A DNA stretch of 64,000 nt from Holophaga sp. Its GTDB lineage: Bacteria > Acidobacteriota > Holophagae > Holophagales > Holophagaceae. The notes below the pieces were generated by a model. The model made no database searches, was not told the origin of the DNA, and saw only the letters and a list, made by a program, of their open reading frames with translations. Where the stretch lies: assembly GCA_031292735.1 (NCBI GenBank), contig JARLGP010000010.1, forward strand, positions 1-64,000. The letters are read 5' to 3'. Positions 26,249 to 33,538 of this stretch are shown here, in pieces. The position numbers and the translations under genes were made by a program. How positions within the stretch are numbered: the first letter of the stretch is position 1; each line of letters begins with the position of its first letter.

Positions 26249-27138
26249 CTCCACATGTCGTAGAAGTTGAAGAACTGGTAGGGGTGCTCGGCCACGAAGG
26301 CCTCCAGGGCCCGGCAGAACTGCTCGGCGTAGGGGCGGTAGGCCGCCGCGCTGCGGCCCAGGTGTTCCGGCACCCGGATGACCCGGGCCAGCTGCAGCGG
26401 GGTCCGGCCCTGGTCCTCGAACGGGAAGATCACCGCCACGGGCGCGCCGGTGGCCGAAGCCAGCTTGTACGGGCTGAACGGCAGCGGCACCGGCGCGCCC
26501 AGGAAATCCACCGGGACGGTGCCGGCGCCCTGGCCGCGGTCGCCCATGATGCACAGCACGCCGCCCTGCCGCAGCACCTGGAGCATCTCCAGGGTGGACC
26601 CCAGGTAGCCCTCGGGGTCCAGCAGGGTGAACGGCGCCGCGCCAGTCCGGTGCTCGAAGAACTGCTTGTCCACGTCGCCGCTGTCCCGGTGGATGAGCAG
26701 GCTCACCGGGACGTCCAGCTCCGCCAGGTTGGCCATGGCGTGCTGCCAGCCGCCCACATGGGCGGTCACCAGGATCAGGCCGCGGCCCTCGGCCAGCAGC
26801 GCCTGGAGCCGGGCCCGGTCCTCCGGGTCGGTGCCGTGGGCCGGGCCGAGGATGCCCAGCGCCGCGCGGTCCACCAGCACCCGGCCGAAGGCCAGGCAGA
26901 GCCGGTAGCTGTCCCGGAGCCGGCCGAAGGCGCCGCGGCCGGGAAACCGGCGCCGCAGGTAGTGCCCGGCCCGCCGGCGCACCGAGGGCCGGAACCCCAC
27001 GTACCAGAGCACCACCAGGCGCAGCAGGGCATGGGCCGTGCCCCGGCCGAAGCCGCGGATCACCGCGTAGAAGATCCCGTGCTGGAACCGGGATCCGAAG
27101 CTTCGGCTGCTCCAGGTCCTGCCCCTCAGGGCTGGCAC
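26245..27138 (-). CDS. LpxL/HtrB-like lysophospholipid acyltransferase in the aryl-polyene-like locus
   Basis: About 297 residues of the LpxL-type acyltransferase family. The catalytic region reads LVTAHVGGWQHAMANL: His is kept but the acid of HX4(D/E) is Gln. IMGDRGQGAGTVPVDFLG and the C-terminal YQFFNFYDMW are typical of acyltransferases found in aryl-polyene clusters, which attach the polyene to a lipid or sugar. No ATG or TTG exists near the expected start; I chose the GTG at 27138, inside the end of the upstream ketosynthase gene. Confidence 0.8.
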   Translation of the reverse strand: MPALRGRTWSSRSFGSRFQHGIFYAVIRGFGRGTAHALLRLVVLWYVGFRPSVRRRAGHYLRRRFPGRGAFGRLRDSYRLCLAFGRVLVDRAALGILGPAHGTDPEDRARLQALLAEGRGLILVTAHVGGWQHAMANLAELDVPVSLLIHRDSGDVDKQFFEHRTGAAPFTLLDPEGYLGSTLEMLQVLRQGGVLCIMGDRGQGAGTVPVDFLGAPVPLPFSPYKLASATGAPVAVIFPFEDQGRTPLQLARVIRVPEHLGRSAAAYRPYAEQFCRALEAFVAEHPYQFFNFYDMWS

Positions 27139-28355
27139 TGGAAAAGCAGGGACGTGTTGATCCCGCCGAATGCGAAATTGTTGTTCATGAAGATGCTGCC
27201 GGCCGGAACCCGGCCCGCCCCCATCAGGTAGTCCAGGTCCGCGCACTGGGGATCCACCACGGCCAGGTTGAGGGTGGGGGCCACCCAGCCCCGGCGGGTC
27301 ATCTCGATGCCCAGCCAGGACTCGATGACGCCGCAGGCGCCGAGGGTGTGCCCCAGGTAGCTCTTGAAAGAGGTGATCGGCACGGCCCGGCCGAAGGTCT
27401 GGCGGGTGGCGTGGCTTTCCGCCCGGTCCCCGTACTCGGTGGCGGTGCCGTGGGCGTTCACCCAGTCCACCGCCGAGGCCGGCAGGTCCGCGTCCCGCAG
27501 CGCCAGCCCCATGGTGGCGGCCATGGTCGACTGCTGGGGCTGGGTGATGTGGGCCCCGTCGGAGTTGGTGCCGAAACCGAGGATCTCGGCGTAGATCCGG
27601 GCGCCCCGGGCCAGGGCCCGGTCCCGCTCCTCCAGCACCAGGGTGCCGGCCCCTTCGCCCAGCACCAGCCCGTCCCGGTCCCGGTCGAAGGGCCGGGGGG
27701 TGCTGGCGGGCCGGTCGTTGCGCACGCTGGTGGCATAGAGGGTGTCGAAGATGGCCGCGCTGCAGAAGGTCAGCTCGTCGGAGCCGCCGGCCACCATGGC
27801 GTCCTGCATGCCGTGGCGGATGGTCTCGTAGGCGAAGCCGATGGCCTGGCTGCCGGAGGTGCAGGCGCTGCTGGACGGGATGATCCGGCCCTGGAAGCCG
27901 AAGAACAGGCCGATGTTCACGGCGGCGGTGTGGCTCATGAACTGGATGTAGCCGGTGGCGCTGATGCCGGTGGCCCGGCCCAGGACCATGCTCTTGCCCA
28001 GGGCCAGCATCGGTTCCAGGCTGCCCGAGGAGGAGCCGTAGGCCACCCCCATGGACCCGCTGGTCAGCAGCGGGCTGTCCCGCAGCCCGGCGTCCTCCAG
28101 GGCCAGTTCCGTGGCGCGCACCCCCATGAGCGCCACCCGCCCCATGGAGCGGGTCAGCTTGCGCGGGTAGCCGGCCGGGCTGTGGAAGTCCGGCAGCGGC
28201 GCGCCCAGCCGGGTCTGCAGATCCTCGCAGATGTCCCACTCGGGCATGGTCCGCACCCCGCTGCGCCCGGCCCGCAGGCTGGCCTCCACGGCGGGGTAGT
28301 CATCCCCCAGCGAGGTTAATCCGCCCATTCCGGTCACAACCACCCGCCGACGCAC
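27126..28355 (-). CDS. Beta-ketoacyl-ACP synthase, FabF-like (polyene locus KS 1)
   Basis: A 409-residue complete condensing enzyme with the triad Cys165 (SSACTSGSQA), His302 (NAHGTAT) and His336 (YLGHTLGACG), plus Lys331. It extends an acyl-ACP by two carbons from malonyl-ACP. The GTG start at 28355 follows a G-rich site. It is transcribed divergently from the radical SAM gene (69-nt shared promoter gap) and overlaps the acyltransferase gene downstream. It most resembles the extra KS (ApeR-like) of aryl-polyene clusters; this assignment is by context. Confidence 0.9.
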   Translation of the reverse strand: MRRRVVVTGMGGLTSLGDDYPAVEASLRAGRSGVRTMPEWDICEDLQTRLGAPLPDFHSPAGYPRKLTRSMGRVALMGVRATELALEDAGLRDSPLLTSGSMGVAYGSSSGSLEPMLALGKSMVLGRATGISATGYIQFMSHTAAVNIGLFFGFQGRIIPSSSACTSGSQAIGFAYETIRHGMQDAMVAGGSDELTFCSAAIFDTLYATSVRNDRPASTPRPFDRDRDGLVLGEGAGTLVLEERDRALARGARIYAEILGFGTNSDGAHITQPQQSTMAATMGLALRDADLPASAVDWVNAHGTATEYGDRAESHATRQTFGRAVPITSFKSYLGHTLGACGVIESWLGIEMTRRGWVAPTLNLAVVDPQCADLDYLMGAGRVPAGSIFMNNNFAFGGINTSLLFQCQP

Positions 28356-28514
28356 GCACCCCCCAAACCATTCCGGCCCGCTACCGGGGGGTCCTGCCCG
28401 CCTTGGGATACCGTTAATTCATAATTGCACAAAAAGACGGGGCCCGGCGCCCATGCGTGTGATTCACTTCACATATGGAGCCCGGCGGGCGCGGAACGGG
28501 GAGAGAGTGGATCT

Positions 28515-29978
28515 GTGTCTCCCTCCGAAAAGATCCTGCTGGTCCATCCGCTCGGCTACCGAACCGAGTCCGCCTCCAGGGACATTTCCCGGCTGGCCAG
28601 CATCATGCCGCCCCTGGGGCTGGCCAGCCTGGCGGCCTACCTGGAGCAGCGCCGGATCGGCGCCAGCATCATCGACTGCTACGCCCAGCCGGATTCCGAC
28701 GCGGCCATCCGCCAGTTCCTCCTGGACCAGCGGCCGGCGTTCATCGGCCTGAGCTGCACCACCTCCAGCTTCCTGGACGGCGCGCGCATCGCCCGCCTGG
28801 CCAAGGCCACCCTGCCCGGCATCCGCACCGTGTTCGGCGGGCCCCACGTCTCCGCCCTCAGGGGCCGGATCCTCGCCGACTACCCGGAGGTGGACTGCAC
28901 GGTGGTGGGCGAGGGCGAGGCGACCCTCACCGAGCTCATCCAGCGCCGGGGCGAGGCCCTGGCCGGCGTGCAGGGGCTCATGTACCGGGACGGGGCGGAC
29001 GGCCCGGCGGTGTTCACCGGCCACCGGGCCCAGGGCCTGGAACTGGACAGCCTGCCCTTCCCCGCCTACGAGAAGCTGGCCGGCTTTCCCCATGCCTACC
29101 AGCTGCCCATCTTCAACTACCCCACCGCGCCCAGCAGCAGCTGCATCTCCAGCCGCGGCTGCCCCTATGCCTGCAGCTACTGCGACCGGTCGGTGTTCCG
29201 GCGCAGCTTCCGGTTCAATTCCGCCGAGTATCTCTACGCCCACATGCTCCACCTGAAGACCCGGTTCGGCCTGCGCCACATCAACTTCTACGACGACCAG
29301 TTCACCTTCGACCGGAACCGGGTGGAAGCCCTCACCGGGCTCCTGTGCAGCCAGCCCCTGGGCCTGACCTTCAACTGCGTGGTTCGGGCCGAGCACATCG
29401 ACGCCGACCTGCTGCGCCGGCTCAAGGCCGCCGGGTGCTGGATGATCAGCATGGGGATCGAGACCGGCGACCCGGAGCTGCTGGCCCAGCACCGCCAGAA
29501 CTCCGACCTGGACCTGCTGGCGGACCGGATCCGCATGGTCAAGGCGGCGGGCATCCGCACCAAGGGCCTGCTGATGATCGGCCTGCCGGGCGAGACCGAG
29601 GCCAGCATCCGGCGCAGCATGGACTACGTGTTCAAGCTGCCCATCGACGACTTCAACCTGGCCAAGTTCACCCCCTTCCCCGGATCGCCCCTCTACGAGC
29701 GGATCCGCGAGGAGGGCAGCTTCGACGAGGACTGGGACAAGATGGACTGCATGCATTTCCAGTTCGTCACCCGGGGCATGACCCGGGAGCGGCTGGAGGA
29801 GCTGTTCCTGGCCTTCTACCGCGGCCACTACAAGCGGATCAAGGTGCTCCTGGGCTACGTGGCCATGCTCTGGCGCTCGCCGCACAGCTGGCGCCGCTTC
29901 CTGGCCAACCTGCCGGCCTTCCTCAGCTTCACCCGCAGCAACCGGCGCTTCCAGGGCGGCCCGGCGGAACGCGGTTGA
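28515..29978 (+). CDS. B12-binding radical SAM enzyme in the polyene locus
   Basis: 487 residues. The N-terminal cobalamin-binding-type Rossmann domain (about 1-150) has VFGGPHVSAL and VVGEGEATL. The radical SAM core has the CX3CX2C cluster motif in RGCPYACSYCDRS (Cys216, Cys220, Cys223), then GIETGD and the glycine-rich GLLMIGLPGET. Members of this class methylate unactivated carbons or rearrange rings. I chose the GTG at 28515 (GGAGAG about 9 nt upstream) because upstream in-frame residues do not match the family. It starts an operon with ACP, KS and a chain-length-factor-like gene. Such an enzyme is not part of the standard aryl-polyene set. Confidence 0.88.
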   Translation: MSPSEKILLVHPLGYRTESASRDISRLASIMPPLGLASLAAYLEQRRIGASIIDCYAQPDSDAAIRQFLLDQRPAFIGLSCTTSSFLDGARIARLAKATLPGIRTVFGGPHVSALRGRILADYPEVDCTVVGEGEATLTELIQRRGEALAGVQGLMYRDGADGPAVFTGHRAQGLELDSLPFPAYEKLAGFPHAYQLPIFNYPTAPSSSCISSRGCPYACSYCDRSVFRRSFRFNSAEYLYAHMLHLKTRFGLRHINFYDDQFTFDRNRVEALTGLLCSQPLGLTFNCVVRAEHIDADLLRRLKAAGCWMISMGIETGDPELLAQHRQNSDLDLLADRIRMVKAAGIRTKGLLMIGLPGETEASIRRSMDYVFKLPIDDFNLAKFTPFPGSPLYERIREEGSFDEDWDKMDCMHFQFVTRGMTRERLEELFLAFYRGHYKRIKVLLGYVAMLWRSPHSWRRFLANLPAFLSFTRSNRRFQGGPAERG

Positions 29979-30055
29979 TGGGGGAGCGCCCGGCTCGTAT
30001 CATGAAGTCGTCCCAGCTGGCCCAGGTCCATCCCCGTCATCAGGAGCCGTCCCCC

Positions 30056-30310
30056 ATGGACCTCAAGGCAAAGCTCAAGACCATGCTCATCGCGGAACTC
30101 GACCTGGAGGACCTGCGGCCGGAGCAGATCCAGGACGACGCCCCGCTGTTCGGCGCGGGGCTGGGGCTGGATTCCCTGGACGCGGTGGAGCTGGTGATGC
30201 TGCTCCAGAAGCACTTCGGCATCACCCTGAAGAGCAAGGAGGAGGGCCGCCCCGCCTTCGCCTCGGTGGACGCCCTGGCCGCCTTCATCGAAGCGCGCCG
30301 GCAGGCATGA
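30056..30310 (+). CDS. Acyl carrier protein (polyene locus ACP 1)
   Basis: An 84-residue ACP with phosphopantetheine-accepting Ser in GLDSLDAVEL (Ser40) and the usual helical frame. It tethers the growing chain for the KS encoded immediately downstream (ATGA overlap at 30307-30310). CAGGAG precedes the ATG. It is a second ACP, distinct from the one at 36605-36859, as in aryl-polyene clusters that carry ApeE and ApeF. Confidence 0.92.
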   Translation: MDLKAKLKTMLIAELDLEDLRPEQIQDDAPLFGAGLGLDSLDAVELVMLLQKHFGITLKSKEEGRPAFASVDALAAFIEARRQA

Positions 30311-31470
30311 TCCATGCGGCGGTGCCCATCACCGGCCTGGGCTGCATCAGCGCGGCCGGCCCGAGCCTGGAGGCCGGCATGGCCTCCATGTTCCGCGGCG
30401 GCAGGGATCCGCGGCCGCCGCGGCGGTTCAGCACCGGGCATCCGGTTCCCTACCCGGTGTTCGAGCTGCCGGAGTTCCGGGAACCGCCCTCCGTGCTCCG
30501 CACGGGTGCCCTGCTGCTGCACGCCGCCCGGGAGGCCCTGGCCGACGCCGGGCTGGATCCGGAACGCCTGGCCACCCTGCGGGCCGGCGCCTGCATCGGC
30601 ACCACGGTGGGCAGCGCCATGAACGACGAGGGCTTCTGCCGGGCCCTGCGGGCCGGCGAGAACCCGTCCCTGGCGCCCATGGACCGGATCCTGCGCAGCA
30701 ACCCGGCGGCGCTCCTGGCCCGGGAGTTCGGGCTCAGCGGCCCCTGCCAGACCGTGGTCAACGCCTGTTCTTCCGGCACCGACGCGGTGGGCCTGGGCGC
30801 CTCCTGGATCGAGGCGGGCCTGTGCGACCTGGTGCTGGCCGGCGGGGCCGACCAGCTGAGCCGGATCACCTGCGACGGCTTCATCGCCATGCGCATCGCC
30901 GCGCCCGGCCCGTGCCGGCCCTTCGACCGGGAGCGGGACGGGCTCAACCTGGGCGAAGGCGCCGCGGTGCTGGTGCTGGAGGCCCCGGGGCTGCGCCGGG
31001 CCCGGGCGCGGGCGTTCGTGCTGGGCTACGGCTCCGCATGCGACGCCCACCACCCCACCGCCCCCAGCCCCGGCGGGACCGGCCTGGGCCGGGCCATCCG
31101 GGAGGCCATGGCCGCCGGGGGCATCGCCCCCGCCCAGCTGGCCTTCGTCAACGCCCACGGCACCGCCACCCCGGACAACGACCGGGTGGAATCCGGGGTG
31201 CTGGCCACCCTGCTGCCCAGGGTGCCGTTCCTGTCCACCAAGGGCTACACCGGCCACACCCTGGGCGCCGCCGGGGCCATCGAGGCGGCCTTCACCGTGG
31301 CCTGCCTGGAGCAGGGCCGGGTGCCCGCCTGCGCCGGGTTCGGCGCCGCCGATCCGGGCCTGCCGGCGCCCGTGGCGGAGAACAGCCCGGTGCGCGGCGC
31401 GGTGGCCCTGTCCCAGTCCCTGGCGTTCGGCGGCAACAACGCGGTGCTGGCCCTGGGCCTGCGGCCATGA
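30307..31470 (+). CDS. Beta-ketoacyl-ACP synthase (polyene locus KS 2, ApeO-like)
   Basis: 387 residues. Active-site Cys154 is in VNACSSGTDA, with His in NAHGTAT and YTGHTLGAAG, so the enzyme is expected to be active. It directly precedes, with a 4-nt overlap, a KS-like gene lacking the cysteine. A KS and chain-length-factor heterodimer of this kind (ApeO:ApeC) builds the polyene in aryl-polyene synthesis. The call as the KS-alpha subunit rests on this gene pair. Confidence 0.9.
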   Translation: MIHAAVPITGLGCISAAGPSLEAGMASMFRGGRDPRPPRRFSTGHPVPYPVFELPEFREPPSVLRTGALLLHAAREALADAGLDPERLATLRAGACIGTTVGSAMNDEGFCRALRAGENPSLAPMDRILRSNPAALLAREFGLSGPCQTVVNACSSGTDAVGLGASWIEAGLCDLVLAGGADQLSRITCDGFIAMRIAAPGPCRPFDRERDGLNLGEGAAVLVLEAPGLRRARARAFVLGYGSACDAHHPTAPSPGGTGLGRAIREAMAAGGIAPAQLAFVNAHGTATPDNDRVESGVLATLLPRVPFLSTKGYTGHTLGAAGAIEAAFTVACLEQGRVPACAGFGAADPGLPAPVAENSPVRGAVALSQSLAFGGNNAVLALGLRP

Positions 31471-32351
31471 GGATCGCGCTCCAGGGGATCGGCGTGCTGG
31501 GCGGGTTCGGCTGCGGGGTGCGGGACCTGGCCCGGGCCATGGCCCAAGGCGTGGCCCCGGACGCGGCTCCGGCCGCGGAGCTCCGGGCCGACCCGGCGCC
31601 CCTGGAACGCTTCGTGCCCCGGCGCGGCCTGCGCCGGCTGGACCGGTTTTCCCGGATGGCGGCGCTGGCCGCCCACCTGGCCCTGGAGGACGCCGGCGCC
31701 CTGGGCGACGACCACGACCGCCTGGGGGTGATCGTCGCCAGCGGCTGGGGCGCCACCGGCACCACCCTCGCCCTGATCGATTCGATCATCGAAGGGGGGG
31801 ACGTCTGCGCCTCGCCCATCCTCTTCGCCGGCTCCCTGCACAACGCCGCCGCCGCCCACCTGGCCATCCTCCTGGGCGCCCGGGGCCCCAGCCTCAGCGT
31901 CAGCCAGTTCCAGCTGTCGGCCCCCTCGGCGCTCATGGCCGCGCGGCTCTGGCTGGACCAGGGGCGGGCCGAGCGGGTGCTGGTGGGCGCGGTGGACGAG
32001 CTGTCGGAACTGGCCGGCCACCTGTGGGACCGCCAGGGGGAGCTGGAACGGCCCTGGGGCCCTGGCCCCCGGGGCGAAGGGGCGGCCTTCTTCCTGCTCT
32101 CCACCCGGGAGGAGGCCCGGGAGCCCTACTGCCTGCTGGAGGAGGCGGTCACCGGACGGGGCCCCGGGCCCGCCGGGCTGGAACCGGACGGCCCCTCCCC
32201 GCTGTACGGAGTGATGCCCGCGGCGCCCGCCTTCCACCTGGCGGCGGCGGCCATCCGGCTCGGCCAGGCCGGGGGCCCCGAGCACCTGGCCTGCCTGGCC
32301 CGGGACGGGGACCGGTTCGGCCTGGTCCGCCTCAGATCATGCCGCCGTTGA
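31467..32351 (+). CDS. Chain-length-factor-like ketosynthase homologue (Cys to Gln), truncated C-terminus
   Basis: 294 residues, about 100 shorter than a full KS. The region equivalent to the KS nucleophile reads SVSQFQLSAPSAL: Gln149 aligns with the catalytic Cys, the hallmark of KS-beta / chain-length-factor subunits. The C-terminal NAHGT and GHT histidine motifs are absent. It should be a non-condensing partner of the preceding KS that shapes chain length, as ApeC does. It overlaps the KS gene by 4 nt and the convergent ketoreductase gene by 20 bp. Confidence 0.85.
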   Translation: MRIALQGIGVLGGFGCGVRDLARAMAQGVAPDAAPAAELRADPAPLERFVPRRGLRRLDRFSRMAALAAHLALEDAGALGDDHDRLGVIVASGWGATGTTLALIDSIIEGGDVCASPILFAGSLHNAAAAHLAILLGARGPSLSVSQFQLSAPSALMAARLWLDQGRAERVLVGAVDELSELAGHLWDRQGELERPWGPGPRGEGAAFFLLSTREEAREPYCLLEEAVTGRGPGPAGLEPDGPSPLYGVMPAAPAFHLAAAAIRLGQAGGPEHLACLARDGDRFGLVRLRSCRR

Positions 32352-33078
32352 CGCCGATCACCTGCCGGGTGATGTAGCCCGCGGCCCGGGAGAACAGGAA
32401 CCCCACCGCGGCCGCCACGTCCTCCGGCTGGCCCACCCGGCCCATGGGCACCGCCTGCAGCGCCCGGTCCAGCTCCAGCCCCTCCAGCAGCTCGGATTCG
32501 ATCAGCCCCGGGGCCAGGCAGTTGACGGTGACCCCGCGGCCGGCCAGTTCCACCGCCAGGGCCTTGGCCGCGCCGATCAGGCCGGCCTTGGCGGCGCTGT
32601 AGTTCACCTGGCCGCGGTTGCCCATCACCCCGGAGACCGAGGCGATGCATACGATCCGCCCGCCCTTGCGGGTGCGGATCATGGGCATGACGAGCGGGTG
32701 CACCACGTTGAAGAAGCCGGAAAGGCTGGTGTCGAGCACCAGGTCCCAGTCCTCCTCGGTGAGCGCCGGGAAGGCGTTGTCCCGGATGATGCCCGCGTTG
32801 CAGACGATGCCGTAGTAGGGGCCGGCGCTTTCCACCCGGGCCTCCAGCAGGGCCCGGGCCTTCTCCCGGTCGGTGACGTCGAACGCCAGCACGTCGGCGC
32901 AGCCGCCCATGGCCTGGATCTCCCCGGCCAGGGCCTCGGCCCGGGCCAGCCGGCTGCAGCAGTGCACGGTGACCGCGAAACCGGCCCGGGCCAGCTCCAG
33001 GGCGATGGCCGAGCCGATGCGGCCGGTGGCGCCGGTGACCAGGACACGGTTGGGGGCGGGCTGGGGAACGATGGGCAT
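32332..33078 (-). CDS. 3-oxoacyl-ACP reductase, FabG-like (polyene locus ketoreductase)
   Basis: A 248-residue SDR. The cofactor motif is TGATGRIGSAIA, then NAG at CNAGI, catalytic Ser in IASVSGVMG and YSAAK (Tyr and Lys). It reduces the beta-keto group after each condensation (ApeQ role). It is the last gene of the minus-strand operon 37628-32332, 14 nt after the dehydratase gene. Confidence 0.9.
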   Translation of the reverse strand: MPIVPQPAPNRVLVTGATGRIGSAIALELARAGFAVTVHCCSRLARAEALAGEIQAMGGCADVLAFDVTDREKARALLEARVESAGPYYGIVCNAGIIRDNAFPALTEEDWDLVLDTSLSGFFNVVHPLVMPMIRTRKGGRIVCIASVSGVMGNRGQVNYSAAKAGLIGAAKALAVELAGRGVTVNCLAPGLIESELLEGLELDRALQAVPMGRVGQPEDVAAAVGFLFSRAAGYITRQVIGVNGGMI

Positions 33079-33092
33079 GGGCGGCTCCGGCG

Positions 33093-33503
33093 TCAGGCGG
33101 GTTCGAACACCTTCAGGATGGCACGGGCCAGCACCGCCCCGCCGCAGCGGAGCTCGCAGGCGAAGGCGCTCAGCCCAGCCTCGTCGGCGTAGTCGACCCG
33201 GGCCGTCACCTCCAGCAGGGCCCCGGCCGGGAACACGGCCACCTCGCAGCGGTACTGCCGGGTGCCCAGCAGGTAGCCGATCCTCGGGGCCCGGCCCCGG
33301 TTGCGGTTGCCGCTGAAGGCGGCGATGGTCTGGGCCATGAGCTCCAGCCCGAACCAGGCCGGCATGGCGCCGGCGCCGTCGGCGTACCAGGCCTGGGGGT
33401 CCACCCGGGTAAGGCTGGTGCAGTGCTCGCCGTCGGCCTCCTGCACGGCGTCGATGAGGAGCAGCGGGGGCCGGTGCGGCACGATGGGGATGGAGGTGGG
33501 CAT
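33093..33503 (-). CDS. Hotdog-fold 3-hydroxyacyl-ACP dehydratase (ApeP-like)
   Basis: 136 residues. PHRPPLLLIDAV and WFGLELMAQTIAAFSG are typical of the FabA/FabZ-like ApeP group that dehydrates the hydroxyacyl chain to give conjugated double bonds. I chose the ATG at 33503 because it gives the usual N-terminus. An in-frame ATG at 33542 has a GGGAG and overlaps the MMPL stop as ATGA, so a start 13 codons upstream is equally possible. Confidence 0.82.
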   Translation of the reverse strand: MPTSIPIVPHRPPLLLIDAVQEADGEHCTSLTRVDPQAWYADGAGAMPAWFGLELMAQTIAAFSGNRNRGRAPRIGYLLGTRQYRCEVAVFPAGALLEVTARVDYADEAGLSAFACELRCGGAVLARAILKVFEPA

Positions 33504-33538
33504 GGTTCGGGGTCTCCGCGGTGGTTCGCCGTCCGCCA

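Noticed and set aside
26245..28239. One long 664-codon minus-strand frame that would fuse upstream sequence to the LpxL-like acyltransferase
   Set aside because: The upstream part is only an alternative frame of the ketosynthase gene; the acyltransferase similarity begins near 27138.
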